A stretch of DNA of 24,405 nucleotides from Chara braunii (GCA_003427395.1 BFEA01000660.1:532529-556933); one strand, 5' to 3'. Positions 10,760-19,738 are shown, numbered from the stretch's first letter. Made by a program: numbers and translations. Notes: generated by a model not told the origin, from the sequence alone.

Positions 10760-11170
10760 TAAGTGGAGGAGTGGTATAAGTAGACAAGAACAAAAAGAGA
10801 AAACGAGATGACAGAGACGAGAGAGAGAGTGGGAATGAAAAACTCCCGCTCGTTTATTTACGAAGTTAGGCAAGGAAGGATTCGAAATTGGGGTTTTTTA
10901 GTTGGGCAAATATGATGATGGGGTCAGATTCAGAAATTAGTGAGCGGTTTCGATGCTACAGGAGTAAAAGGTAGCGCGACACATGGGTAAGCACCACGGA
11001 ATAAATGTGTGGGAGAAGAGAGCATGTAGAAAATAGAGAGAGGAGGATATGAGTTAGGAGAAGAGATCAAGTGGAGGTGAGGATGGGAAGATCGACAGAA
11101 GAAGAGGAACAACGAATGAGAGGGTGATAAAAAGGGAGAGAGAGAGGTCAACGAGAAAGCTGAAGGGAAC
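10760..11170 (+). repeat. Purine-rich (G+A) strand-asymmetric tract
   Basis: The plus strand is strongly enriched in purines, with AG-type runs such as GACGAGAGAGAGAGTGGGA near 10815 and GAGAGAGGAGGATATGAG near 11035. The minus-strand frames here read as serine, proline, leucine and phenylalanine-rich low-complexity sequence, so they are rejected as genes. Confidence 0.5.
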
Positions 11171-11623
11171 GTTTGGGAGCAGCAGACGGACCAAAAAGGG
11201 GGAATCTTTCCATGTTTTAGTAAAAGATTCATTATTTTTTTGCACATTGGTGATTAGAGGCACGAGGCACCTGAACGTCATCACCTTCCTCGTAATTGTG
11301 ACAATCTTCTTTTTAATAGTCGCAGTGCTTGTCGTTACGGTGGTTGTCATCATCGCAAGTGACCGTCTTCATCACCGTCACAGTGTTGTTAATTGTCACG
11401 ATGGTTCTCCTTCATCACCGGGATAATTAGTTGGCGCGGTGTGGATCGTTCGTTGTGATACTCTTTATTTCTTGTGGTGCTCTTCGTTCGTCGTGGTGTC
11501 GGGCGGCTCCAGCCTTACACCGCTCTTTACTTCCTTGAAGATAACACTTTGAGGATACCGGATTTACCTACCAGGAAGAGTTTGACCGACATCGAGGGAT
11601 TGTGATATCACGTTCATGCCGCT
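11171..11623. other. Low-complexity GTC/ATC-rich stretch, no clear gene
   Basis: The region is dominated by GTC, GTT, ATC and CACC triplets (near 11270-11430). The plus frame 11124-11426 (100 codons) has a basic N-terminal half and a stretch of valine, isoleucine, leucine and phenylalanine that would look like one membrane helix. The helix comes directly from the triplet bias, so a gene is not supported. Confidence 0.35.
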
Positions 11624-12611
11624 GTCGACGCGAATACCCTTACAAGGGTATCCGCCCTGGTTTTTGCAGGCGGCAAAAAAATAAGTTCGAATCAAAGTCT
11701 AAGTGTACCGCGCGAGGCGTGGCCACGTCTGTGTCCTGCACTCAGCTAGGAGGTTGACTAAGATAGAGTGTGCGTGAGCGAGTAAGTTCAAGACGCACGA
11801 GTGATCTTTTACTTTTTGGTTATGGATTGTGATGTTCGGCACACGTTGTTCGGCTTAAATTCTGATGGCTAAAATAGATTAAGAATTTGAAAGTTTTGTT
11901 TTTGTTTTACACGTTTGACCGGCGGAAGTTTTGGCATGTGGGATGACACCCGTAGTAGTCATGGCACAGTTCGTGCAAGCTGGTACAGAAGACTAGGTAG
12001 GGAGGTAAGGCCCAGGCTGTGCTCTTGGGCCTGAGCGCGGCATTGTACCTCTTTACATGAGACTTCGCGCCTGCTGGTCTCAGACTTGGGCTTAGCCCTA
12101 TAGGTTATGGCATCGGACTTTCGAGGCGGAGGTAGGGGGATCAAGGCCAGCAGGCGATGACAAAGAAGCGAGCATTAGAGAAGCGGAGGGGTTGAGGGTC
12201 CTGCGGGACTGTCCCCCTTCGTTTTTGGCAAGAGAGTCCGATCGCAGGCCTGCTCCGCAGGGCTAGAAGAGCGGAGGAAGGCTCCACTGGTCCGTTCGCC
12301 ATCGGCTGTCCCCTCTCATTTTTCAGGGTCTTGTTTTTAATTTTTATTTGTATTGCTTTGATTTATGTCTTTATTCCTAGACCCCACTAAGGTGTAGGCA
12401 CCAGTTCCGTGCACGGGCCGCGGACCTATGAGCCTAACTTAGTGGGTACGCCCATGATCTGTGGGAATGCAGACCACGGTCGAGCCTAGGCGAGGGGGGT
12501 CATGATGGGCAGAAAAACCCGGATACTCGGGTTTGCCAGGGAGCGCACCGGTAGGCCCGGCGTAAAGGCCGGGTAGTCATTGGTAGTACCGCGGGGGACT
12601 GCCCCGATTAA

Positions 12612-12720
12612 GTCCTTCGGGACATCCGCAAAAATTGGAACGATACATAGAAGATTAGCATGGCCCCTGCGCAAGGGCAACACGCAAAAATTAAAGAAAA
12701 GGTCCGACAGTCGGGCGCCG
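12612..12720 (+). ncRNA. U6 snRNA-like gene, variant or pseudogene
   Basis: U6 is the catalytic snRNA of the major spliceosome. Visible here are the 5' stem-loop GTCC-TTCG-GGAC, then CATCCGCAAAAATTGGAACG, GATTAGCATGGCCCCTGCGC (with the AGC catalytic triad), CACGCAAAAATT, and GAAAAGGTCC resembling the plant U6 3' end (GAAATGGTCC). An extra 15 bases (GACAGTCGGGCGCCG) follow before the T-run. Key departures: the near-invariant ACAGAGA box reads ACATAGA, and the internal stem-loop segment GGATGAC reads GGGCAAC, which alters the bulged-U region. No TATA box at about -30 and no plant upstream sequence element (RTCCCACATCG) is present. A retro-pseudogene or relic is more likely than an active gene. 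Confidence 0.8.
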
Positions 12721-12731
12721 TTTTTTTTTTT
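12721..12731 (+). terminator. Pol III-type T-run after U6
   Basis: Eleven consecutive T follow the U6-like sequence directly. RNA polymerase III stops at runs of four or more T. This supports the idea that the copy derives from a genomic U6 locus, because a retrocopied transcript would more often be followed by an A-tail. Confidence 0.6.
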
Positions 12732-13190
12732 ACGCTCGAATGCCATCATACCACATAGTGTCAAAGCGTCGGGGTGACGTCAACTAGGAGAGTGACGTTG
12801 AAGAAGAGAAGTAAGGTGGGCAGCGAGCAGAGACCGGCACTGCTACGAAGGGGAAGCGGGTTAAAAGAGGCCAGGTCATTGCGTTGGCCGAGTGTTGCTC
12901 TAGCAAAGGCGGAGGAGATGGGCGACTGAGCAAACACGGCGCAGTAAGGAGAGAGCAAGTTGCGCGAACCTTAGCAACCGACCGGGGTAGCGGCCAATAG
13001 GAAAGACAGGCGAGTGAGGTGAATGGACCCGGATGCGAAGTCGCGCGGGGTGCATGCAGAGTGATGGTGAAAGGTGATGGCAGGGCGAACGAGGCGCAGT
13101 GAGGGAAGGATAGCTTGAGCAAGTTTTTTAAATAGATTTAGGCAGTGAAAAGTGCTAGCTAGGGGTTTTTTGGGGAGATGAATTCGAATC

Positions 13191-14020
13191 TATTGTCAGT
13201 TTAAAAAGAAAGTAAAGTGAGAGCTAGGTGAGGTATGAACTGTGTGAAGGTATGAGAAGGATGAGATGAAGAGTGGAAAGCAGGCGACACTGGGTCCGAG
13301 GCTAGATTTGCGTAGAAGTTGGTGGAAAGAGTGGTCAGTAGAGAAAGAAGCGGCGCGGAAGGTAGACGAGCATCAAGGATTTGAAAGGAAGGCGAGTTCA
13401 ATTATGAAGTTGGTTCAGACGATAAGTTAGTGCAGAGGGAGTTAGTAAGGAATAGTCGTACGCGGGATATGGTGGAGGTTCTGGGAGTGGACAAATCCCT
13501 TGGTAAAGGTGGGTTCAGAGTTAGCACGGCCGACCCGACAACACGGGAATAGGAAGTGCGCAAGGAAGAAAGAACTTTAGGAGTAAGAGTGAATCTACCC
13601 ACGTTTAAGCAGGAGTTTCACTCCGACTCATTGGTTGTTCCCCCCATCGCTGCTAAGGGTTGGAGACTTCCCTGTCGATTGGCACATTGGAGCGCGCCCG
13701 ACTGTCGTGGGCACGTTGGTTCATTCGATCGGTGGCAGAGGTAAGGAGTTCGCCGAGAGTTGAAGAGCTTGCAGCGGGAGCTAGCATAGCCCACTCATAC
13801 CACGACTGATTCTGTCGAGCCAAGTTACGAAGTAGAGGGTTGAAGACGGGTGAATCCGAGGTTGGAGTCGGATCCATGGCTCGGCGGATGGACTTGATGG
13901 GATGGGGGTTCGAGGACTGGGTGCTACGTACTATTCTTTCGCCTTTTAATAAAGAATACCGTGGGGTGAGCACACGAAGCAGCTTACGCAAATTTTTCAT
14001 AGGTCTCTCGCTTCGTCGGG
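13191..14020. other. No recognisable gene; purine-rich plus strand
   Basis: The purine excess on the plus strand continues, for example near 13201-13340. Frames on both strands are open but low in complexity (minus 13653-14000, 115 codons, without motif). One hairpin, TATTCTTT/AAAGAATA, lies at about 13931-13959. Confidence 0.4.
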
Positions 14021-14040
14021 AAAAAAAAAAAAAAAAAAAA
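14021..14040 (+). repeat. Poly(A) run, 20 A
   Basis: An uninterrupted A run follows TCGTCGGG. It could be the 3' tail of a retroposed sequence ending here, or a simple expansion. It immediately precedes the intron-like, hairpin-bearing segment. Confidence 0.8.
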
Positions 14041-14176
14041 CCCTCAGAAAATGCAGGACTTTGAACTAACTCCTATCGCTCTAGCACGTGGCGAGCCCCT
14101 AAAGCAACTACTTGTCAAACTGAAACTCAGACGAAGTAGTCATCTCACTCAGCCATATGCAAGCCAAACCACAAAG

Positions 14177-15173
14177 GTAAGTACTCTCACCAATCCAAAT
14201 CGCCTTTGACAAACAATAGTTCATAATCTTTCAATGATTTATCCCTTCATACCCAACTTACATAGGGCATCGAGTTAGGTCATTCATCCTAGAAACAATG
14301 CCAACTTTTTGCCTTACTTATACACGAACAGGTTCCACAACTACTTTTCTCTTCATTGGGCATGTGACTAAGCCATTCGTCTTAGAAACAATGCTTAGTC
14401 GCCCTGATCTGTTTAAATAGCCAAGTTATATATAATTCTCTGAACTTTAATCTTCAAAAATTAGCTTAGGACTGAGTCATTCGTCTTAGAAACAATGCTC
14501 AGCCGGCCCAAGTTACCTTCAATTATAACTTTTAGTTATACTCTCTTAATTTGTGATAAGGCTATCGTCAGACCATTCGTCTTAGAAACAATGTCTGACT
14601 AACCCTGTTCTCATAAACATATAGATGTAGAGTTATAGAAAAATCTTATTTTTTTGTTCACATTATAATCTTGTGGACTCAGACCATTCATCTTAGAAAC
14701 AATGTCCAGTCTTTGGCATGAATCTCCCTCATAATAAACAACCAGAAGAGTTGAATCATTCGTCTTAGAAACAATGCTCAACCCTCTTTTCTTATCACTA
14801 AAAAAAAACAGAGTACTCTGGGTCAAAACCTAGAGGCTGTTCAGAAACCACCCAAAATATAAACAGCAACAAGACCATTCATCTTAGAAACAATATCTGA
14901 CCCTCAGAATTCAAGCAATCAATACCCCACAAAATAAGTAGTCAGACCATTCATCTTAGAAACAATGTCTGGCTCAATTAAATAAACATAGCGACCAAAC
15001 CATTCGTCTTAGAAACAATGCTTGACCCTTCAGAAAACAGAACAAAACACAGCAGTCAGGCCATTCATTTTAGAAACAATGCCTGACCCTATAAGACCCG
15101 TTCAAGCGCAAGCAAAACTGCCTTCCTCCCAACCTTCCCCCTAATGCAACCCCTTGTTACAATTTGCTTTCAG
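14177..15173 (+). other. Candidate U2-type intron containing the hairpin array
   Basis: A consensus 5' splice site (CAAAG|GTAAGT at 14177) and a good 3' site (branch-like CTAAT near 15141-15145, then pyrimidines, then TTTGCTTTCAG ending at 15173) bracket the ten hairpins. Upstream, a frame from ATG 14051 is open for exactly 42 codons to the splice site. The downstream frame from 15174 stays open for 15 codons to TGA at 15219, giving a predicted 57-residue spliced product with no known motif. An open run of 42 codons is common by chance, so the intron rests on splice signals alone. Alternatively this could be an exon-intron boundary of a non-coding RNA, or coincidence. Confidence 0.25.
14271..15087. 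repeat. Array of ten covarying hairpins with a conserved loop
   Basis: The core CATTC(G/A)TCTTAGAAACAATG recurs with its first C at 14281, 14374, 14478, 14574, 14685, 14757, 14876, 14948, 15001 and 15062. CATT pairs with AATG, and the flanks extend the stem past one unpaired base on the 5' side. The flanks differ between copies yet mostly still pair: GACTAAGC/GCTTAGTC, CTGAG/CTCAG, GTCAGAC/GTCTGAC and GTCAGGC/GCCTGAC. Copies at 14685, 14757, 14876 and 15001 pair less well. Spacing ranges from 53 to 119 bp and the spacers look unrelated, so this is not a simple tandem repeat. The function is unknown. Confidence 0.85.
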
Positions 15174-15347
15174 ACAAACAAGAAACTGAAACTGCCATTA
15201 TACATACATTCCTTAGTCTGATTTGGGTCCTGAAAGTCAAACTAAAAATCAAAGCAGGGTTGCATACGATACACTCAGTCAAACACATAAAGATGTATAG
15301 ATAGGGGTTATAACTGGGTTTATAGAGGGAAAGCAAATGGTCACCTT

Positions 15348-15884
15348 TTAATTCCCTGCCTCCAGAACTCCTCCTGAGTTGCTGCAGAGCTCCCGCAATC
15401 GGTGGAGCGAACCTCCCACAGAGGCCTTGGCACGGATTATGGGTTGCAATCCCGCCTGCTGCCTTCCTCTCAGAACCAATTGACCAGACTTAGAGTAAAA
15501 AGGGCAGATAGAGATAAGTTTGAGACTTTCAGATACAAGAGGGGTGCTCTCAGATTCGCAGGAGAGGGCCTTGATATCTTCAGTGCCTGAGGGCCCCGCA
15601 ATGGTGACCAAGTGTAATAGCTTGGTCAACCCCAAAGTCAACTGCTGATCCCAATCCACGGATGGTTCCCCAAGTTGCACTAATACCCCCCCTTTTTCAC
15701 CCCTTCTCCAAGTTGTGGCAGCAGCCTTGACACGACGCACACCTCGTACGCACCCGCGATGTATCATAGTACGCAACGAGACCCGGCGAAAATACAGCTC
15801 AGCCCAGTGAACACAGCAATTACACAGCCGTCTGATAACTTCCTCTACGCTTCCCAACATGAAGCCGCAGTCCCACTGCTCCAA
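15348..15884 (-). other. Unassigned open reading frame, 178 codons
   Basis: This minus-strand frame runs from an ATG at 15884 to a stop at 15348. I do not recognise a domain, signal peptide or membrane segment in the predicted protein. It has runs such as GVRRVKAAATTWRRGEKGGV and an unusual number of cysteines near its N-terminus (RRLCNCCVHW). In a 24-kb window of about 50% GC one frame of this length is roughly expected by chance. Two shorter minus-strand frames lie upstream (16025-16249 and 16266-16529), so a decayed element on this strand is possible. It could also be an exon, but there is no independent support. Confidence 0.2.
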
Positions 15885-16859
15885 ACGGCTGCCGTACTTA
15901 GAACAACATAGTAGCCCGCAGAAATCTCAAGCAACACTATAACCGACTCCGCAGTCAGAGATGAGCAGCAGGGCACGCACTTATGGAGTTGTGATATGCT
16001 ATAGCACAGTTGCAGGGGGGGGAATCAGCAACAGCCCCTTAGCTGTTTTCTTTGTGCATAGTCAGCGAAACAGACCCAACTACAGCAGACACAACTAATT
16101 ACACAACAGTTTGTACGGTCGTCAACCAACCCAATAACCCACAGTAAGTGCAGTACTGCCGTAGCAAAAGACACGCAGGTCAAAGTAGTCAGTCGTTTGG
16201 TGAGTACTAGCCACCCAGCAGGTTGATGGAGGCGTAGCCTGCTCAGCATCCAAACAGCTTACCCATCAGTTGGAATGATACCACCTGACCACAACGTATA
16301 TAGTACACAGACGCAGTAGCACTCCCTGCGACCGAATATACCGCCCAATACTGCAAGCAACAACCTCCCTGTCCGCCAGCTTGGTTGTATGGTCTCTCTC
16401 ATTTCTTCGCACCCAAATTGCTACTGCCCCCATGACTGCTGGCACTATACTCTCCCTCCGCTCGCCGGTGCAAGCCGCGACTGAGGCGCACAAGTCAGAC
16501 TTCGAGTAGAAGCACAAATAGCGCTGCACAGTTTAGTCATATCGCCACTGCAGTAATAGCTAGTTTTCGTAACTGCTAGTGGGGATCAGGATGACCAGCA
16601 ACACCACTGTGCAAGGCCCTGCCGTGGTCAGCGCCCAGTTACAACAATGCTTAGCATAAGCCAGATGCCAGCATAGTGTTATTCAGCATACTCACAGCAC
16701 AACAGAGGCCCAATGCGACAGCCCCTCGCAGCAGCCGATTACTCCCTTAGGGCACGACCTTGACGACAACAATGAAGAGCCAGACCGTATAGACCAGCCA
16801 CGCAGATGACAACTCGTGTGACCATTGATGTTAGTAGCGACTATCAATATGGCCAATAC
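15885..16859. other. No recognisable gene
   Basis: CA- and GC-mixed sequence rich in CAGCA, CAACA and AGCAC words. Minus-strand frames are 87 codons or shorter and have no motif. There are no tandem repeats or clear element ends. Confidence 0.4.
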
Positions 16860-17205
16860 GAGCTTGTATAAATCTTGGTAAGTCACTTTTCTTACGGAAA
16901 GCGCTGCCGAAATTTCTGTAAATCCAAGGAGTTAGTCTAAATTTGACCTTTCAAAGTTCAACTTGTCTAAATTTTATACATGACTTAGTAAAAATCTGGG
17001 AAGTTTTTTTTTTTAAAGGGAGTGCTGCCCAAATTTTTGCTAATTAAAGGAGTTAAACTAAATTGGACTTTGGAAAGTTGAAGACTATTTTTGTTTCCAT
17101 ATTTGGACTTATATAAATTATGAAAAGACATTTTTTCACGAGAAGCGCTGCCAAAATTTTCTTAGTTTAGAGGAGTTAGATTATATTTTGATAGGTGGTG
17201 ACTCT
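16860..17205. repeat. Three tandem ~121-bp units, LTR-like sequence
   Basis: The anchor G(C/T)GCTGCC(G/C/A)AAATTT lies at 16901, 17022 and 17145. Around it each unit shares TATAAAT-like sequence, a T-rich run before the anchor, and GGAGTTA(G/A)...TAAATT after it. The last unit leads into GGTGGTGACTCTGGTAATTC (17190-17209). Sequences of this style (a GCGCTGCC block followed by GGTGGTGACTC) remind me of 3' ends of plant Ty3/gypsy LTRs, but that is from memory and unverified. A plain tandem repeat is the safe description. Confidence 0.6.
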
Positions 17206-17238
17206 GGTAATTCACCCTGGATAGGGGAAATTCTGTCA

Positions 17239-17493
17239 TGAGTCTACCTTTCTTTGGGCACTGGCTTAAAGGTAGGCTCAGACTTAATTGAGTAGAACGA
17301 ATTTGGTAAGATCATGATATGGAAATCATTCCCCAAGGACTTATAGTTCTAGCTTGGAGATTGGCCTGTCTGTGTTACAGGTCCTTTTGACCGTTTGATT
17401 GGAGATCAGGACTAGATTCAGCTTGATTCTACGAGAATCATCTCCTGTTATCATTGATAACAGGTCTGTTGCCGATTCGTTGGCCTACGAATC
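17239..17493. repeat. Hairpin cluster I
   Basis: Six inverted repeats lie in 255 bp: TGAGTCTACCTTT/AAAGGTAGGCTCA with one mismatch (17239-17280); ATGAT/ATCAT inside TTGG/CCAA (near 17304-17335); CCTGT/ACAGG (17365-17381); TGATTCT-ACG-AGAATCA (17424-17440); CCTGTTATC-ATT-GATAACAGG (17444-17464); and GATTCGT-TGGCCT-ACGAATC (17474-17493). The last three follow each other with gaps of only 3 and 9 bp. No coding sequence is visible. Confidence 0.75.
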
Positions 17494-17875
17494 AACTCCC
17501 ACTCATCCTCAATACTCAACCTAAAAGGCTTTAGCCCCGGTGATTTTATTATTTTATTAAGGTTTCACCCGGACTTTTATTGAATGATCATTTAACAAAG
17601 GTACTGAGTATTAATTATGGTTGGTTAGACAGAGGTTGGGGCTTGCATCGCTAAAGCAAGGGGTACGAGTATAGAGATTGGTTGGAGTTGACTCCGTGTA
17701 GTGCGTAGATTTTTGTCCGTCCTCTTTAATGTGATTGCAGGTATGTAATGTGGTTCGGATTTTGTCTTGACTGCTTGCGATCACAAACATGTGTATCTCC
17801 CACTGTGATTATGAGAAGTGATCGTCACATACCTATTTCCCCTATATATACTTGTACTTATGTAGGGTGTTCGCG
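17494..17875. other. No recognisable gene; TATA-like element
   Basis: Weaker inverted repeats occur (AATACTCA near 17510 with TGAGTATT near 17605; CTTGC/GCAAG near 17643-17660). CCCCTATATATACTTG (17840-17855) resembles a TATA box, but no gene or element downstream can be assigned to it. Confidence 0.35.
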
Positions 17876-18207
17876 AAGTGTGAGAGGGTCACACTTAAAG
17901 GTAAAGATTGGGGTTGGGATTAAGAAAGGAAAGAAAACCCCCTCTATCTTTGTTGTATGCTTCTTAGGGATTTCCTAGTCGGACGTTAGTTCTGAGCTTG
18001 GATTCGAGGTCCTCGTCCAGGACATCCCAGACCCTAGACTCCGCAAGGAAGGAATCTTCCCCGGTGCAGAGCCTATTTGCCCTGCCTGCCGAGACCCTCA
18101 ACCAAAAGGCCGGAGGCCTCACGACAGCTCCAGGGCTATTCCTTCAGCCGTGCAATATCGTGAGGGAGTAGACCCTCACGACACTTTGAGTCTGACACTT
18201 GAGTGTC
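17876..18207. repeat. Hairpin cluster II
   Basis: Perfect inverted repeats: AAGTGTGA-GAGGG-TCACACTT (17876-17896), GTCCT-CGTCC-AGGAC (18009-18023), AGGCC-GGA-GGCCT (18107-18119), TCGTGAGGG-AGTAGA-CCCTCACGA (18158-18181) and GACACT-TG-AGTGTC (18194-18207). A short open frame (plus 17748-17978) overlaps the first hairpin and has no motif. Confidence 0.7.
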
Positions 18208-19449
18208 ATAAACGATACTCGGATCCACGAGGGACCGCTTGATTATGGGCACTACATAGTACGCCATCATTGCGACTGCTTGCGGATGATTGCATTGCTA
18301 GTCGATATAAGTAGGCCTTGTGTCCGCGCAGTTTTATACTAAGTCTCGCGCGCGATGCCTATCTGATTTCCGCATCGGAAAGTTATCTGAAGGGACTAAG
18401 AGTGTTGTCGCGTTGTTTGTTCGTTGTCGTTTGTATATATGTGCGTACGTATGCGTGTTTTATTTTTGTGTCAGCTAAAGTGGTGTGCGCGTGGTGAGTG
18501 GGATACGTCCTGCTCGACCGACGTTGGATCACGCTTGGGACTTCAGCCCCCCAAGATGTCGGTTCGCGTGCGGGTCCGATAGAGGCGTAATAACCGCGCG
18601 TACCCCCTATGCTACAGCGAACGAGAAACGCCCTCGGCTGGTCCACCTCTACGATTGCAGCTGATCAACTTTCGTACTGTGGACTGGTAGCTCGACGGGG
18701 ATACGCCCACCGAAGGGAGGTGACAGCTCCCGCAAGGTGGAGGTAAGTCGTGCCTCGCGTAGGCCCTATCCTGTCGTAGGGGCTCGCGAGAGGTATGGCT
18801 GGCGCACTCGGCCGGAGCGGCCTTCGGAAGCTCCAAGTGGGTTTTTCGCGGAAGAAAGAGACTGACTCCTGCGTGACGCAGCCGGGAGGGTCCCGCACTG
18901 CCCGGTGCGGTGCCGGACCGATGCGCTCGACACCTCGAGTATCGGGAACGACGCGTCAGGGTGAAGGCAAAGGATGGGTGAACATTCTTTTATGGACACT
19001 GTAGAGAACCATCGCGCCCAAGGTATAAAAGCACGACGGTTGTGGAAGAGAACGCAGAGGCTTCGGGCAAGGCACAAGAGTGAAGAGGCTAGACTTACGG
19101 GAAAATGTCGAGCAATGGGCCAATCAAAAAGGGGGCGTTGGGCTCTAAGGCGAACCCTCAGGCGAACTAAGCAGTGGTTGACACCGGAGTTCATCATGGG
19201 ATCAATATAGAGAAGAAAACACTGCTTGGACGCTCGAGCCTCGACATTCGGGCCCTGGGTAAATAGCCAAAAAGACTTCCGGGCCTAAGGCTGGAAAAGG
19301 GCCTCGGGCCGTATAATTATTAAATCCGGGGTCAGGCCTTACGCAAATTGGCAAGGCCTTGGTACTTTTTTGTGTGGGGACCACGAGAGCTTTGGACAGA
19401 CTTGGTCCTAGGATCGGAATGAGCCTTGGTATCAGGGCGCTGCAAAAGG
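18208..19449. other. No recognisable gene; GC-rich
   Basis: CpG-rich DNA with overlapping open frames on both strands (for example minus 18766-19197, 143 codons). These arise because GC-rich DNA has few stop codons. A TATA-like GATATAAGTAGG lies at 18304-18315. I could not connect it to a transcript. Confidence 0.35.
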
Positions 19450-19501
19450 CCCGGTACCCGACAAAAAGGCCCCCTCACTAAAAACCTTTTCGGGTACCGG
19501 G
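19450..19501. repeat. Long inverted repeat (about 17-bp stem)
   Basis: CCCGGTACCCG pairs with CGGGTACCGGG. After a 2-nt bulge (AC) on the left side the stem continues as AAAAGG/CCTTTT. The loop is about 16 nt (CCCCCTCACTAAAAA with one flanking base). This is among the most stable predicted structures in the window. No T-run follows it on the plus strand. Confidence 0.8.
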
Positions 19502-19601
19502 GTGCTACAACCTGTCGGCAGCCTCGCAGCATGCAAGGCCTGAGGCACACTTCGAAAAGGGTCCGGCAAAGTATTAAAGCCGAACCGGGCCCAGAATCCG
19601 G

Positions 19602-19738
19602 ACACTTCCCAGATGCGTACTCAAGGGCGCACTACTGGAACTTGGGGGAGAGGAGACTTCCGACATGCGCACCTACGGGCGCACTACTGGAGTTCAGGAC
19701 TTCAGAGATGCGCACGTGGAGGCGCACTAAGGGAGCCC
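19602..19738. repeat. Three imperfect ~50-bp tandem units
   Basis: Each unit has (A)GACTTCC or ACACTTCCC, then GATGCG(C/T)AC or CATGCGCAC, then GGGCGCACTACTGGA or GGCGCACTAAGGGA. Spacings are about 51 and 45 bp. Confidence 0.65.

Larger units (their letters stand above)
9089..10920 (+). repeat. Diverged long repeat, copy 1 (carries U6-like relic)
   Basis: Collinear with 11624-13190. Matching blocks include GCGAATACCCTTAC(G/A)AGGG and TATCCGCCCTGG (9095/11630), CCGCGAG(T/G)CGTGG (9175/11709), a GAGTGTG(T/C)G...AAGACGC segment (9231/11767), GAGGGGT(C/T)GAGGGTCC (9432/12186), a U6-like core (10230/12612), and TTAGGCA followed exactly 17 bases later by GGGGTTTTTT (10872/13138). The offset between copies varies from about 2.27 to 2.75 kb, so indels separate them. 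The first block holds a hairpin, ATACCCT/AGGGTAT. The boundaries are approximate. Confidence 0.55.
11624..13190 (+). repeat. Diverged long repeat, copy 2 (carries U6)
   Basis: Partner of 9089-10920; the matching blocks are listed there. It holds the better U6-like sequence at 12612. Just upstream of U6 lie three perfect hairpins: AAACCCG/CGGGTTT (12515-12534), CCCGGC/GCCGGG (12556-12573) and CGGGG/CCCCG (12592-12606). A fourth hairpin is the U6 5' stem itself. No protein-coding gene is evident. Confidence 0.55.

Noticed and set aside
11124-11426. 100-codon frame with a membrane-helix-like Val/Ile stretch
   Set aside because: The hydrophobic stretch comes from GTC/ATC triplet-rich low-complexity DNA, and no family or promoter support exists.
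12784-13122. Minus-strand Ser/Pro/Leu-rich frame of 112 codons
   Set aside because: It lies opposite purine-rich DNA, overlaps another frame (12761-12958) and has low-complexity composition.
14611-14826. Minus-strand frame with a recurring IVSK-N peptide
   Set aside because: The peptide repeat is the translation of the conserved hairpin core; the other copies are not in frame with one another.
14271-15087. CRISPR array
   Set aside because: Repeats are spaced irregularly (53-119 bp), the stems vary between copies, no cas genes are present and the context is eukaryotic.
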